Below, piece by piece: positions 1-8,372 of a stretch of DNA of 49,545 nt (its first letter is position 1; the number at the start of each line of letters is the position of its first letter). The stretch lies in assembly GCA_029975295.1 (NCBI GenBank), contig JARKPK010000013.1:1-49545 (forward strand), given 5' to 3'. The notes beneath the pieces were generated by a model. It ran no database searches. It had not been told where the DNA came from and saw only the letters and a program-made list of their open reading frames with translations. The position numbers and the translations under genes are program-made. This stretch comes from Thermoguttaceae bacterium. Its GTDB lineage: Bacteria; Planctomycetota; Planctomycetia; Pirellulales; Thermoguttaceae.

Positions 1-311
1 CAGCCCGAACGTTGACCCCACCCGCTAAGGCCGCCACTGGCGAACCCACGGTCCGAAGCTCGGAACGATTTGCCCCAACCGCCCAATTCCCCATCAACCG
101 CCATTGCCGAAGCGCGCAGCCGCGGCCCCACCACCGAGAGCGAACCGGCCAAGACGGCTCGATCCGGCCTGCGCCAGCCGCGGAACGGCTGGAAAGAAGA
201 GGGAGATCGTAAAGCAGACGCTGTCCCCAAGCCCGGATAGGCCCGGACTCTGGTCCAATTCCCGCGGATTCGGCATGTCGCAGCGGTGCTGCGGCCGGGG
301 CGTGGTTTCCG
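1..311. other. No gene recognised at left edge
   Basis: Short overlapping frames here are Arg/Pro-rich and look like chance open frames in GC-rich DNA. No RNA gene, promoter or repeat stands out. The minus-strand gene to the right ends at 312, so this is its downstream flank; I see no hairpin followed by a T-run that would act as its terminator. Confidence 0.5.
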
Positions 312-2198
312 TCAGTTGCTTGTCGAGGCTACCGCCGGAGTCTCAGACGCAGCCGCAAGCCGCCATGAAAGCACAAGCCATCCGCCCGTCGCCCGAGCCT
401 CGACGGCATTGAGCCGTCCGACAACTCGGCCCTCGGTCTCCAAATCGAAGTCGAGAGGGCGTTCCGCTTTGAAGGCGCGTTCCAGATGGGCTTTCAACGC
501 GTTGCGAACGAGCACGACCTCCGCCGACAGGGGTTTTCCTTCCTCGGGCTTGTAGCCGGTGGGGAGCACCTGCACCTCGCCCTGTCGCACCAACTTCAAC
601 GGACCGCCATCGCGCCGAATCTGATACCGCGCCGTAATGTCAACGCTTTTCAGTTTCCGCGAGATCAACTCGTCGTTCTTGTAGATCCGCTCCCCGCGGA
701 TCACGATCACGATCTCGTCCTGATCAAATTCGACTGCCACCGGCGCCATGGCCGCAGGAAACGCCACGGCCACCGGTTCGCTGTCGGCGGGCGGGGGGTC
801 CAGTTTGAGCTTCATCCGTTCGGTGGCCCAGGTTCGCAGGCTCTCCTCGCGCATCGTCATTCCCGACAACAACTGATGCCCCACATTGTTCACAAGGCTT
901 TCATGGATCTGAACGACCAAGTCGCCCGCCGCCGGCGAGGGAGCCTCGGCGACCGCAGCCAACTGATATCGGTCGGCCATCCGCGCAACAATCTGCATCG
1001 CTTCGGAATTGGTGGCGAACTTGAGCAACTCGGGCATCATGCCGTAATCGCGCATCGGGCGGCGAAACCGCCCCTCGAACCCGTCTTGCAACTTGGCGAT
1101 CGCCTCGGCGCCCTCGCTTTCCACCCGCCGTTTGAGCTTCTGTTCAGCCAATCGGGCGGCAACGTATTCAGCCGACCCCTTCTGTTTGTAAGCCTTTTTC
1201 CAAGCAATCCGTTCGAGCATCCGCGGGGCGCACATGCCGGTAAAGGTGGTGCTCGTTTGAGCGCAGGCCTCGGCCGGCGCGGCCTCAACCCCGGCCTCGC
1301 TCAGATAGATGCGTTTACTGGCGGACAACTGCGTCACCCCGTCGGTGAAAACCGCCACCGGGCCCTGATAAGCCGTGGTTTTCGAGTGCGTTGAGCCTTT
1401 GAAAACCGTCTCGATCACTGCGCGTTCGTCGTCTGCGATCAAGGTGAGCAGTTTTCGGCCGTTGGTGACCCCTTGCCCAACCACTGTGGACTTCAAGATG
1501 CAATCGTTCACGGGCATTACGTCATCGACCACATCCCCCTCCACGTTTCGGGCAATCAACTGCCGCGAAAGCGAAATTCGCAAGTTGGGGCGATGAAACT
1601 GCCGTCGCGCTGTCTCGATCAATTCAGGCGCTTGCTCTAAATCCTGGAGCAACCGCAAGGTCAACGCGATTTGCCAGGCTTGCTCCGCGTCGGGTTTGGT
1701 CGAGTAATCGGTCAAACGCCCGGCCAATTGGTCGAGCACCTGCTCGTAGCTTTGCTTGAAATCGGCGCCGGCCAGGCTGCCCGATGTCTGCAAATAACGC
1801 AGCAGGCTATGGCGAACGTCGGCAAAACAGACCAACCATAGGCCATCGTAGCCCGAGGTCAATCGCTGGTACGCCTGGCCCAGCACCGCCGCCGACGGTT
1901 TGGGCTGCTTCAGTTCGTCTTGAAGCTGCTGGAGCTTCAGATAACGGCGCCAACGAGCACCATTCTCACCATCTTGATCGAGCCGCGCATCGAGCCGGCT
2001 GATTGCCGCTATCAATTCGCCACGTCGCGCCGCCAAATCCTTCTCGCCCAGCGGACGATAGGCCGCCTTGGCCTTGGCAATCTGTTCGGCCCAATTCACC
2101 GCCGCTGTTTCCGCGGCATTAACGGACCGGCCCGCCAAGGCAGCGCTTAGGATCAAACCCAACAGCGCGAAACGCTTTCCAACAGAAAAAACTGCCAT
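312..2198 (-). CDS. Secreted protein of unknown function (628 aa)
   Basis: The first 28 residues form a clear signal peptide: basic start, hydrophobic core LLGLILSAALAG and a probable cut after SVNA. The mature part opens with a charged helical stretch (about residues 35-95), then a mixed alpha/beta body, and ends in a hydrophilic tail. I recognise no enzyme motif. The start at 2198 is supported by a GAGG seven bases upstream. The gene is transcribed away from the thioredoxin-like gene at 2544, so 2199-2543 must hold both promoters. Long secreted proteins without known domains are common in planctomycetes. Localisation is fairly sure; the function is unknown. Confidence 0.85.
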   Translation of the reverse strand: MAVFSVGKRFALLGLILSAALAGRSVNAAETAAVNWAEQIAKAKAAYRPLGEKDLAARRGELIAAISRLDARLDQDGENGARWRRYLKLQQLQDELKQPKPSAAVLGQAYQRLTSGYDGLWLVCFADVRHSLLRYLQTSGSLAGADFKQSYEQVLDQLAGRLTDYSTKPDAEQAWQIALTLRLLQDLEQAPELIETARRQFHRPNLRISLSRQLIARNVEGDVVDDVMPVNDCILKSTVVGQGVTNGRKLLTLIADDERAVIETVFKGSTHSKTTAYQGPVAVFTDGVTQLSASKRIYLSEAGVEAAPAEACAQTSTTFTGMCAPRMLERIAWKKAYKQKGSAEYVAARLAEQKLKRRVESEGAEAIAKLQDGFEGRFRRPMRDYGMMPELLKFATNSEAMQIVARMADRYQLAAVAEAPSPAAGDLVVQIHESLVNNVGHQLLSGMTMREESLRTWATERMKLKLDPPPADSEPVAVAFPAAMAPVAVEFDQDEIVIVIRGERIYKNDELISRKLKSVDITARYQIRRDGGPLKLVRQGEVQVLPTGYKPEEGKPLSAEVVLVRNALKAHLERAFKAERPLDFDLETEGRVVGRLNAVEARATGGWLVLSWRLAAASETPAVASTSN

Positions 2199-2543
2199 TA
2201 TTTTCCTCGCATTTCGTCGCTATCGGCCCATGCCAACCGTAAATTCGGAAAAGGTTGCCCGGCCAGTTGAGTTTCGCCAAGTTCCCTAGTAATATCGCAT
2301 TCGACTAACTTATCGGCCAAGTGCCGAGGTTGTCAATTCGAAATTGCCCCGCGGACATGCGGGTGGGCTCGGCAAAGGGCCCAGCGGTGTTGTTAGAACG
2401 ATCGTCGCCGAATCGGGGTTTTGCCCTCGGGTTCGGCGCTGGCGTTGGCCGTGCAATGGGTCATCGGACGGCCCTCGGGCAGCTTCGCCCGCCGGAACAG
2501 TGTGCCGTACCAGTCGCCCCCGTATTCCTCCGAGGTTCGCATC
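2199..2543. other. Divergent intergenic region
   Basis: This 345-bp region separates two divergent genes. It must carry promoters in both directions, but I could not pick a convincing -35/-10 pair. The open frame of the plus-strand gene extends back to a TTG at 2421, but that part is not protein-like, so I treat it as leader. Confidence 0.4.
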
Positions 2544-4232
2544 ATGCGCAGGCCGCAACACGGCGATTCGATGGTTCATGACAGCCGTCCCGATATCCAC
2601 CCACCATGCAACCTCTGGGTTTCGATCCAATCGCGATTCTTGGCGGACGCCCCGGCCGTCAACAACACCGTTGACGTCGCCGGCCGGACCGGCCTTGCCA
2701 CACTCCCCGCTTTGGGAACCTATTTGACGGCATTTGCCGCGTGGGTCGCCATCGTTTTGGGGGCGTCCTCGGTACTTTCCGGCGATCCTCCCCCGGTTCG
2801 CCTCTGGACGCACAACGATTACGCGGCGGCGTTCCAGCAAGCCCGCGACGAAGGAAAACTGCTGCTAGTGTTCTTTGACGACGGCTCGAAAAGCTGCCGC
2901 CAGTTCGACGCGCGAATCAGCGGACAAGCGTTGGCCGGACAAATCGATTCGGTCGTCGGGGTGCGACTCGCGCTGGATGCCTCGATGGTGTCTCAGGGAA
3001 GCAAGGTTCGCTTGCTCGATCAGAAGGGTTTTCGTGGTTTAGACCACGGGCCCGGGTTGGCAATTGTGGATTTGAAGCATCGCGACGCATCCTGCTACGG
3101 CTGGGTGGTCAGCGTGTGGAAGTTCGGCCAAGAGGATTCGATTACCATTGCCGACTTGGCGGCACTGCTCGCATTGCCGCCGGGCAACCGCCAGCAACGC
3201 GAAGCAGCCTGGGCCGCCCACGCAGCGAGAACTGCCGAGGGTCGGGCAAGCGAGGCGGCTGCCGGCGCCCCCCCGAGCGACCCCGCAAAGCCGGCTGCCG
3301 GCACGCCCGAACCGGAATCCCCTGCCCCTCCGGCAACGGCGCCAGCCGCGCCGCGGCAGACCGATCAGCAAACTCCGCTTCCGCCGGCAATGGAAGGGCA
3401 TGAAGCGAAATCGCAAAAAGGCGTTGCGCAAACGCCAGCAGCCGACGGCCCCGTTTGGCTCGCCGACTATGGTCAGGCCGTGGCGCAAGCAAAGCGAGAC
3501 GGCAAGATGTTGCTCATCCATTTCGTTGATGAAAACGACCCGCTGAGCCGACGCCTGGAAACCGCCGCCTTGCAAGACGCCGAGGTGAACCGCATGATCG
3601 GCCGTTACGCACTGCTGCGATTGCCGCACGACGTGACCGTGACTGTCGGTGAGCAACAGATCGCGCTGCTGAAGCACGAGGCATTCTCCGAGATGCTGGG
3701 ACGCCCGGGCCTGGCCATCGTCGACTACGCGCATCGGAACAGCCCGCATTACGAAACCGTGGTCAGCCAGTTCCCGGTAACGCAAACGCTTTCGTACTCC
3801 CCGAGTCAGGTTGCCGTAATGCTTGATCTGCCGCCAGGAACACTGACGCAACGAACGTTGATCTACGCCGTTCGCACCCACCCCGACCGCCCGGCCAGCG
3901 CCGACGGCGAGTTGTTGCCCGAACTCCAGCGCGAGGCCGAGAGTCATTCGGGCTACCAGGCCCGTATTCTTCGGCAGGGGCACCATCAGTGGGAAACCCG
4001 CTTTCACCGGCTCAACGCCGTGCTGCCGCGAGGTTTGGTGGCCCGCGAGGTGTGCGCCGAAAGCTGGCCGGGGCAAAGCCTGCTGGAAGCCGCGATCGAA
4101 TGCGTGCGTTGCTGGCGGCTTTCGTCGGGGCATTGGAGCGCCGTACGGGCGCGCCAATCGGCGTTCGGCTACGACATGAAACGCGGCCGCAACGGCGTTT
4201 GGTATGCCACGGGCGTTTTCGGCGGGCGCTGA
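2544..4232 (+). CDS. Exported protein with two Cys-poor thioredoxin-like domains and CAP-like C-terminus
   Basis: The first in-frame ATG is at 2544, followed by a hydrophilic stretch and then a hydrophobic segment (LTAFAAWVAIVLGASSVL, about residues 63-80), a signal peptide or anchor. Two thioredoxin-like modules follow, each with the pattern A-x-A-x-x-x-G-K-x-L-L-(V/I)-x-F: one starts at KLLLVFFDD, the other at KMLLIHFVDEN. Neither has a CxxC; only a lone Cys lies near the first active-site position. A Pro/Ala-rich linker (about 3250-3430) joins them. The last 110 residues, with HHQWETRFHRL, CAESWPG and GHWSAVR, resemble a CAP/SCP-type fold. A redox function is doubtful without the cysteines; a structural or binding role in the periplasm is my inference. 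The 131-bp gap to the GTPase gene allows co-transcription. Confidence 0.8.
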   Translation: MRRPQHGDSMVHDSRPDIHPPCNLWVSIQSRFLADAPAVNNTVDVAGRTGLATLPALGTYLTAFAAWVAIVLGASSVLSGDPPPVRLWTHNDYAAAFQQARDEGKLLLVFFDDGSKSCRQFDARISGQALAGQIDSVVGVRLALDASMVSQGSKVRLLDQKGFRGLDHGPGLAIVDLKHRDASCYGWVVSVWKFGQEDSITIADLAALLALPPGNRQQREAAWAAHAARTAEGRASEAAAGAPPSDPAKPAAGTPEPESPAPPATAPAAPRQTDQQTPLPPAMEGHEAKSQKGVAQTPAADGPVWLADYGQAVAQAKRDGKMLLIHFVDENDPLSRRLETAALQDAEVNRMIGRYALLRLPHDVTVTVGEQQIALLKHEAFSEMLGRPGLAIVDYAHRNSPHYETVVSQFPVTQTLSYSPSQVAVMLDLPPGTLTQRTLIYAVRTHPDRPASADGELLPELQREAESHSGYQARILRQGHHQWETRFHRLNAVLPRGLVAREVCAESWPGQSLLEAAIECVRCWRLSSGHWSAVRARQSAFGYDMKRGRNGVWYATGVFGGR

Positions 4233-4362
4233 GTCGGCCGACAGTTGTCGTCCCCGCCTCTCGCCCGACTACCGCCGCTTTTCAACGAAGCAAGGGGCGA
4301 CTTCCGTACCGGCCTTTCGCCCCGCTACCGACGGCTGGCCGCATGCTTTACCATAAGCGGTC

Positions 4363-6234
4363 ATGACTACCGCCACGCCCTGCTATGCCTCTTTCGTCGA
4401 GTGCATTCGGCATCTCGATCGCCAGTTGGTTCTTCTGGAGCGCCAACTGAAACCGCTCAACGTTGCGCCGCCGCAGGGCGAATGGAGGGCGCAACTCCAA
4501 CGCAAGCTGCTGCCGCAAACCGAGTTGCCCGAGATTATCGTCGCGGCCGTCGCCGGGGGGACGAACATCGGCAAATCGGCGGTCTTCAACACGCTGGCCG
4601 GCTTGGAAGTGAGCAAGGTTTCTCCGCTTGCTTCCGGGACGAAGCACCCGGTGTGCCTGGTGCCGACGAGCTGGGACGACCGTGATCTGCTCGCCCGTTT
4701 GTTCGGCTCGTTCGACGTGCGTCCCTGCTCGTCGCCCGAGGATCCCTTGGTCGAATCGGCACGGCATCAGTTGTTCTACCTTCGGCAAGACAGCCTGCCT
4801 CCCCGCCTGATGCTGCTCGATACGCCCGATGTCGACTCCGACGCCGAGGTCAATTGGGAACGGGCCTGGGCCATACTGCAATCGGCCGACGTGCTGCTGG
4901 CCGTCTTGACGCAGCAGAAATACAACGACGCGGCCGTCCGTCGATTCTTCAAACAGGCCGTCGAGGCCGACAAGCCTCTGATCGTCCTTTTTAATCAAAT
5001 CGACCTGGATGCCGATCGTGAAGCGTGGCCGCTTTGGCTCGATCAGTTTCGCAAAACCACCGGCGCATCGCCCGAGGCCGTTTACCTCATTCCGTTCGAT
5101 CGCGCTGCGGCGCAGTCGGCCGCCCTGCAATTCCACGCAATCGATCCGGCCGATGGACGAAGCCGGCCGACGCCCGCCGACCTCCGCAGCGAGTTGATTC
5201 AGCGGCGATTCGACCAAATCAAGCTGCGCACGCTCCGCGGCGCTTGGCGGCAACTGTGCGACGCCCGCAACGGTCTGCCCGCCTATCTGAACCAACTGCG
5301 CGGCGCGGCGGCCGAGTATGTCGAGGCCCAACGGGTGCTGGATGCCAAGGCGAAGTTGCATGTTGCCTGGCCATTGCCCACCAAGGTGTTCCAACAAGAG
5401 ATCTGGCAATGGTGGGACGACTCGCGGCCGCTGTGGGCCGGCGCGATCCACCGCGGCTACCGATGGGTGTTCGGCTATCCGATTCGCAAGATCAAAGACT
5501 TTTTGGGGCGCAAAGAGAGAAACGCGACGGCCAACGCCGAAGACGCCAAGAGCGGCGACTACCATCGATGCGAATGGGAGGCGATCAGCACGTTCGTTGC
5601 CGACCTCTTCGAGCAATTGGAGCAAATCGCCGTCACCGGCAACACGTTGATTCGCCCGCTGCTCGAACGCCTGCTGGCGGGCAAAAGCCGGAGCGAATTG
5701 CTGGACCGGCTCAAGGCGGCCCACGCCGATTTGCCCACGATTGACGACGACTTCCGGCAATTCCTCCGCAGCGAATTAGACAACCTTCGCCGCGAATACC
5801 CGAAGGTCGTCCAATGGATGCGCGTTGCCGACAACCTCGCAGCCGTGGCCCGACCGACAATCAGCATTGTGCTTTTTTGGACCGGGGCGCACCTTGCGGC
5901 CGAGGCGGGCTTTCAAATAGCCGCCGAGGCGGCGATTGGCGGCGCAACGACGGTAGCCGGCGAAACCGTTGTGGCTGGTGCGGGCGAGGGCATGCGCGCC
6001 GCGGCAACCCGCACTTTCCGGCACCTGGAAGAACGCTACGCCGACGACCGGCGGAACTGGCTGGCCGGCCTATTGCGACGGGAACTGCTCGGGGAAACGC
6101 TCGACCACCTGGCCCGCGGGGCCGCTGTGCCGGCGCTGCCCGCCGTGGCCGAGATTGAACGCTGCCTAAGTTTTCCAATCGATGCCGCCTTTGCGAGTCC
6201 GACGGCCGGCGCAAAATCTACAGCAGCGGGCTGA
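4363..6234 (+). CDS. Dynamin-like / Era-type GTPase with C-terminal membrane segment
   Basis: GTPase signature motifs are all visible: P-loop GGTNIGKS (residues 65-72), G3 DTPD (153-156) and G4 NQID (211-214, a variant of NKxD). Residues 280-490 are largely charged helices. A hydrophobic, Ala/Gly-rich stretch at about 497-545 could insert into a membrane, and another helical section follows. This order (G domain, long helices, hydrophobic hairpin, helices) resembles bacterial dynamin-like and YfjP-type GTPases that act on membranes. Its 3' end overlaps the convergent cardiolipin synthase gene by 17 bp. The GTPase assignment is sure; a membrane-remodelling role is inferred. I chose the ATG at 4363 because it starts a helical, protein-like N-terminus. 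Confidence 0.9.
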   Translation: MTTATPCYASFVECIRHLDRQLVLLERQLKPLNVAPPQGEWRAQLQRKLLPQTELPEIIVAAVAGGTNIGKSAVFNTLAGLEVSKVSPLASGTKHPVCLVPTSWDDRDLLARLFGSFDVRPCSSPEDPLVESARHQLFYLRQDSLPPRLMLLDTPDVDSDAEVNWERAWAILQSADVLLAVLTQQKYNDAAVRRFFKQAVEADKPLIVLFNQIDLDADREAWPLWLDQFRKTTGASPEAVYLIPFDRAAAQSAALQFHAIDPADGRSRPTPADLRSELIQRRFDQIKLRTLRGAWRQLCDARNGLPAYLNQLRGAAAEYVEAQRVLDAKAKLHVAWPLPTKVFQQEIWQWWDDSRPLWAGAIHRGYRWVFGYPIRKIKDFLGRKERNATANAEDAKSGDYHRCEWEAISTFVADLFEQLEQIAVTGNTLIRPLLERLLAGKSRSELLDRLKAAHADLPTIDDDFRQFLRSELDNLRREYPKVVQWMRVADNLAAVARPTISIVLFWTGAHLAAEAGFQIAAEAAIGGATTVAGETVVAGAGEGMRAAATRTFRHLEERYADDRRNWLAGLLRRELLGETLDHLARGAAVPALPAVAEIERCLSFPIDAAFASPTAGAKSTAAG

Positions 6235-7666
6235 GCAGCTTGGCCAGATTGTCGAGCAGTCGCTGCATCAACGTTCGCCGCGTCCAATCCTCTTGGGTCA
6301 GCTCGCGCGATTGGGCGACGTAAAGGTCTTGCAGCCGCACCAAGTCGCCCACCGCCGTGGGCGCGTGAAGCAGCAGATTCAGCTCGAAATTGAGCATGAA
6401 CGAGCGGATGTCGTAGTTCGCCGAGCCGAACATCGCCACGTCGTCGTCAACGGTCATGGCCTTCGAGTGAAGCATCCCTTGTTCGAAGACGTGAACATGC
6501 ACCCCCGCGCGGCAGAGCAATTCTAGGTAGAAGCGGCCCGCGGCGTCGACCACCGGATGCTCCGTTCGCCGCGGCACCACCACATCAACCCGCACGCCGC
6601 GACGCGCGGCCAGGCGCAGGGCCAACGTCATCGCCTCGCCGGGCACGAAATAGGGCGAAGTAATCACGATCCGCCGCCGCGCTAAAAAGAGCGTTTTGAC
6701 CACCAAGTCCTGGAAGTCGGCTGTCGGCAGGTCGGGGCCAGTGGGCACCAACTGCACGGGCGTGCTTCCGGCCGGCGGGCATTCGGGCGTGAACGACGGC
6801 GATTCGAGTCGCTGCTGGGTTTCGTGGTACCAGTCTTCGACGAACACCTCTTGAAACTGCCGCACGACCGGTCCGGTGATCCGAGCCATGATCTCATGCC
6901 ATGCGCCCAACCGTTCGTGCGTGCCGAAGGTGGCCTCGCAGATGTTCTGCGAACCGGTGAAGACGATTCGCCCGTCGATCACCGCCAGTTTTCGATGATT
7001 GCGCAGATCAAGCCGTTTGAAGACGACGTGGAAGAAGCTCACCGGCATCACCGGCACCACTTCGACGCCATGCCGCCGCAGCAAAGGAGCGAGCTTGCGG
7101 AACATCTTCCGCGAGCCGACGTGATCGGCCAGAACGCGGCACGCGACGCCCCGCTGCACCGCCCGAATCAGGGCCTCGCCCACGCGCCGCCCGACAGCGT
7201 CGTCGGCAAAGATGTAATACAGCAGATGAACATGGTGTTCGGCCGCCTCGATGTCGGCGATCAAGCGATCCACGGCGCGATCGTACTCGTTGAGGTACTC
7301 GATCCGATTGCCGCTGACAACCGGCAGCCCGCCCACCTCTTCGGCCAAGTGAACCAAGATGCTGTATTCGCTTTGCCGCTCCGGATCGACGACGTAGTTC
7401 GGATCGATCGTCGGAGAGATGCCTGCGGCATACTCTTCGTGCCGGCGACGCCTCCGCTTCATCCGCCGACGGACCAAGCGGCTTTCACCGATCAGAAGAT
7501 AGAGAACCAACCCGATGATCGGCTCGAAGAAGATCACCGCCAGCCACGCCAGGGCCGCGGTGGGTTGCTCCTTCCGCAGCACGATGATCGGCAGCATCAC
7601 CAAACGCACGAGCCATTCGAACCCGACCAGCAGATGCGTCCAGGGAAGGTCGCTCATCGGGCCCAT
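6218..7666 (-). CDS. cls: Cardiolipin synthase (phospholipase D family)
   Basis: Makes cardiolipin by joining two phosphatidylglycerols at the inner membrane. Two N-terminal membrane helices (about residues 11-30 and 36-60) are followed by a basic cluster and two HKD motifs: H224-x-K226-(x)4-D231 (HRKLAVID) and H400-x-K402-(x)4-D407 (HSKAMTVD). This is the standard Cls arrangement and about the usual length of 480 residues. An alternative ATG three codons in (7657) is equally possible. The gene converges on the GTPase gene with a 17-bp overlap. Assignment is confident; which of the Cls subtypes is not. Confidence 0.93.
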   Translation of the reverse strand: MGPMSDLPWTHLLVGFEWLVRLVMLPIIVLRKEQPTAALAWLAVIFFEPIIGLVLYLLIGESRLVRRRMKRRRRRHEEYAAGISPTIDPNYVVDPERQSEYSILVHLAEEVGGLPVVSGNRIEYLNEYDRAVDRLIADIEAAEHHVHLLYYIFADDAVGRRVGEALIRAVQRGVACRVLADHVGSRKMFRKLAPLLRRHGVEVVPVMPVSFFHVVFKRLDLRNHRKLAVIDGRIVFTGSQNICEATFGTHERLGAWHEIMARITGPVVRQFQEVFVEDWYHETQQRLESPSFTPECPPAGSTPVQLVPTGPDLPTADFQDLVVKTLFLARRRIVITSPYFVPGEAMTLALRLAARRGVRVDVVVPRRTEHPVVDAAGRFYLELLCRAGVHVHVFEQGMLHSKAMTVDDDVAMFGSANYDIRSFMLNFELNLLLHAPTAVGDLVRLQDLYVAQSRELTQEDWTRRTLMQRLLDNLAKLLSPLL

Positions 7667-7707
7667 CCGATTTCAGACGCCGCCGGCCGTTGCGCGCGCC
7701 GGCGCAT

Positions 7708-7962
7708 TCAATTCGTCCGCTTGCTCGGACCGACAATTTCGGGCGGCGGCGGCTCGGTTTCGATCTGGATGTCCAGAGGCAATTGAAAATCGGCCGGCCA
7801 ACCGTGGGCCGAGTAGCGCCGCGGAGCAGGTTCGGGCAACACTCGCCCGTCGGGCAGCATGGTGGGCGCAGGCAGACTAGGCGGCGGATTCGACTCCTTC
7901 GAGCCGCCGCACCCGCCCATTACGGCCAAACACAAAAATGTCCGCCACCAACTGGTTTTCAT
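7708..7962 (-). CDS. Small Pro-rich lipoprotein
   Basis: An 84-residue protein with a basic start, a short hydrophobic core and the lipobox-like AVMGGC (Cys at residue 18), so it is probably lipid-anchored. After the Cys it is Pro-rich (NPPPSLPAPTMLPDGRVLPEP) and has no recognisable domain. It sits 41 bp upstream of the cardiolipin synthase gene on the same strand and may be co-transcribed with it. Small lipoproteins of this kind are common in planctomycetes. The role is unknown. Confidence 0.65.
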   Translation of the reverse strand: MKTSWWRTFLCLAVMGGCGGSKESNPPPSLPAPTMLPDGRVLPEPAPRRYSAHGWPADFQLPLDIQIETEPPPPEIVGPSKRTN

Positions 7963-8372
7963 CGCAGCAATTCCCAGGGTTCCTTCAAATTATCAATCAC
8001 GGTTGCGGCTCATTCAAGCTGCAACCTGAGCGAATCGCGGCCTTTTCATTCGCTGAGCGCCATGATTGGTGCGTTCATTCGGATTACGGTAAGATAAGCG
8101 TGTACGGCAGACCGGCCGCGCTGCTCGGTCCGACGTGCGAGCAGGATTCGCTGCGATGGGAGCGGCGAGGCTGCCTCGCCGTTGCGCCGCATCACCGGCA
8201 TAACCGTTGCATCCCGACTCACGGCAGCCGTCAACCGAGGACGTGGACCGATGCCGCGGTTGCCGACCGATTCCACTCGTTGCGGCGGCGCGGCGCCCAG
8301 CGGATTCCAGTAGTCGGTTGCCGCGATTGTTCGTCTGTTCTCCCCGATCAGCCCGCCCGTTCATCCCGTGCA
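7963..8372. other. Divergent intergenic region with a 19-bp palindrome
   Basis: This region separates the small lipoprotein gene (-) from the oxidoreductase gene (+). It holds a perfect 9-bp inverted repeat around one base, CGGCGAGGCTGCCTCGCCG at 8163-8181. A TAAGAT at 8090-8095 with TTGGTG 18 bp upstream is a weak plus-strand promoter candidate. The open frame of the oxidoreductase extends back through here without a stop but is not protein-like and lacks family similarity. Confidence 0.4.

Noticed and set aside
7938-8372. N-terminal extension of the oxidoreductase frame
   Set aside because: The 145 extra residues are not family-like, and the iron-sulfur motif is normally close to the N-terminus, as it is with the start at 8373.
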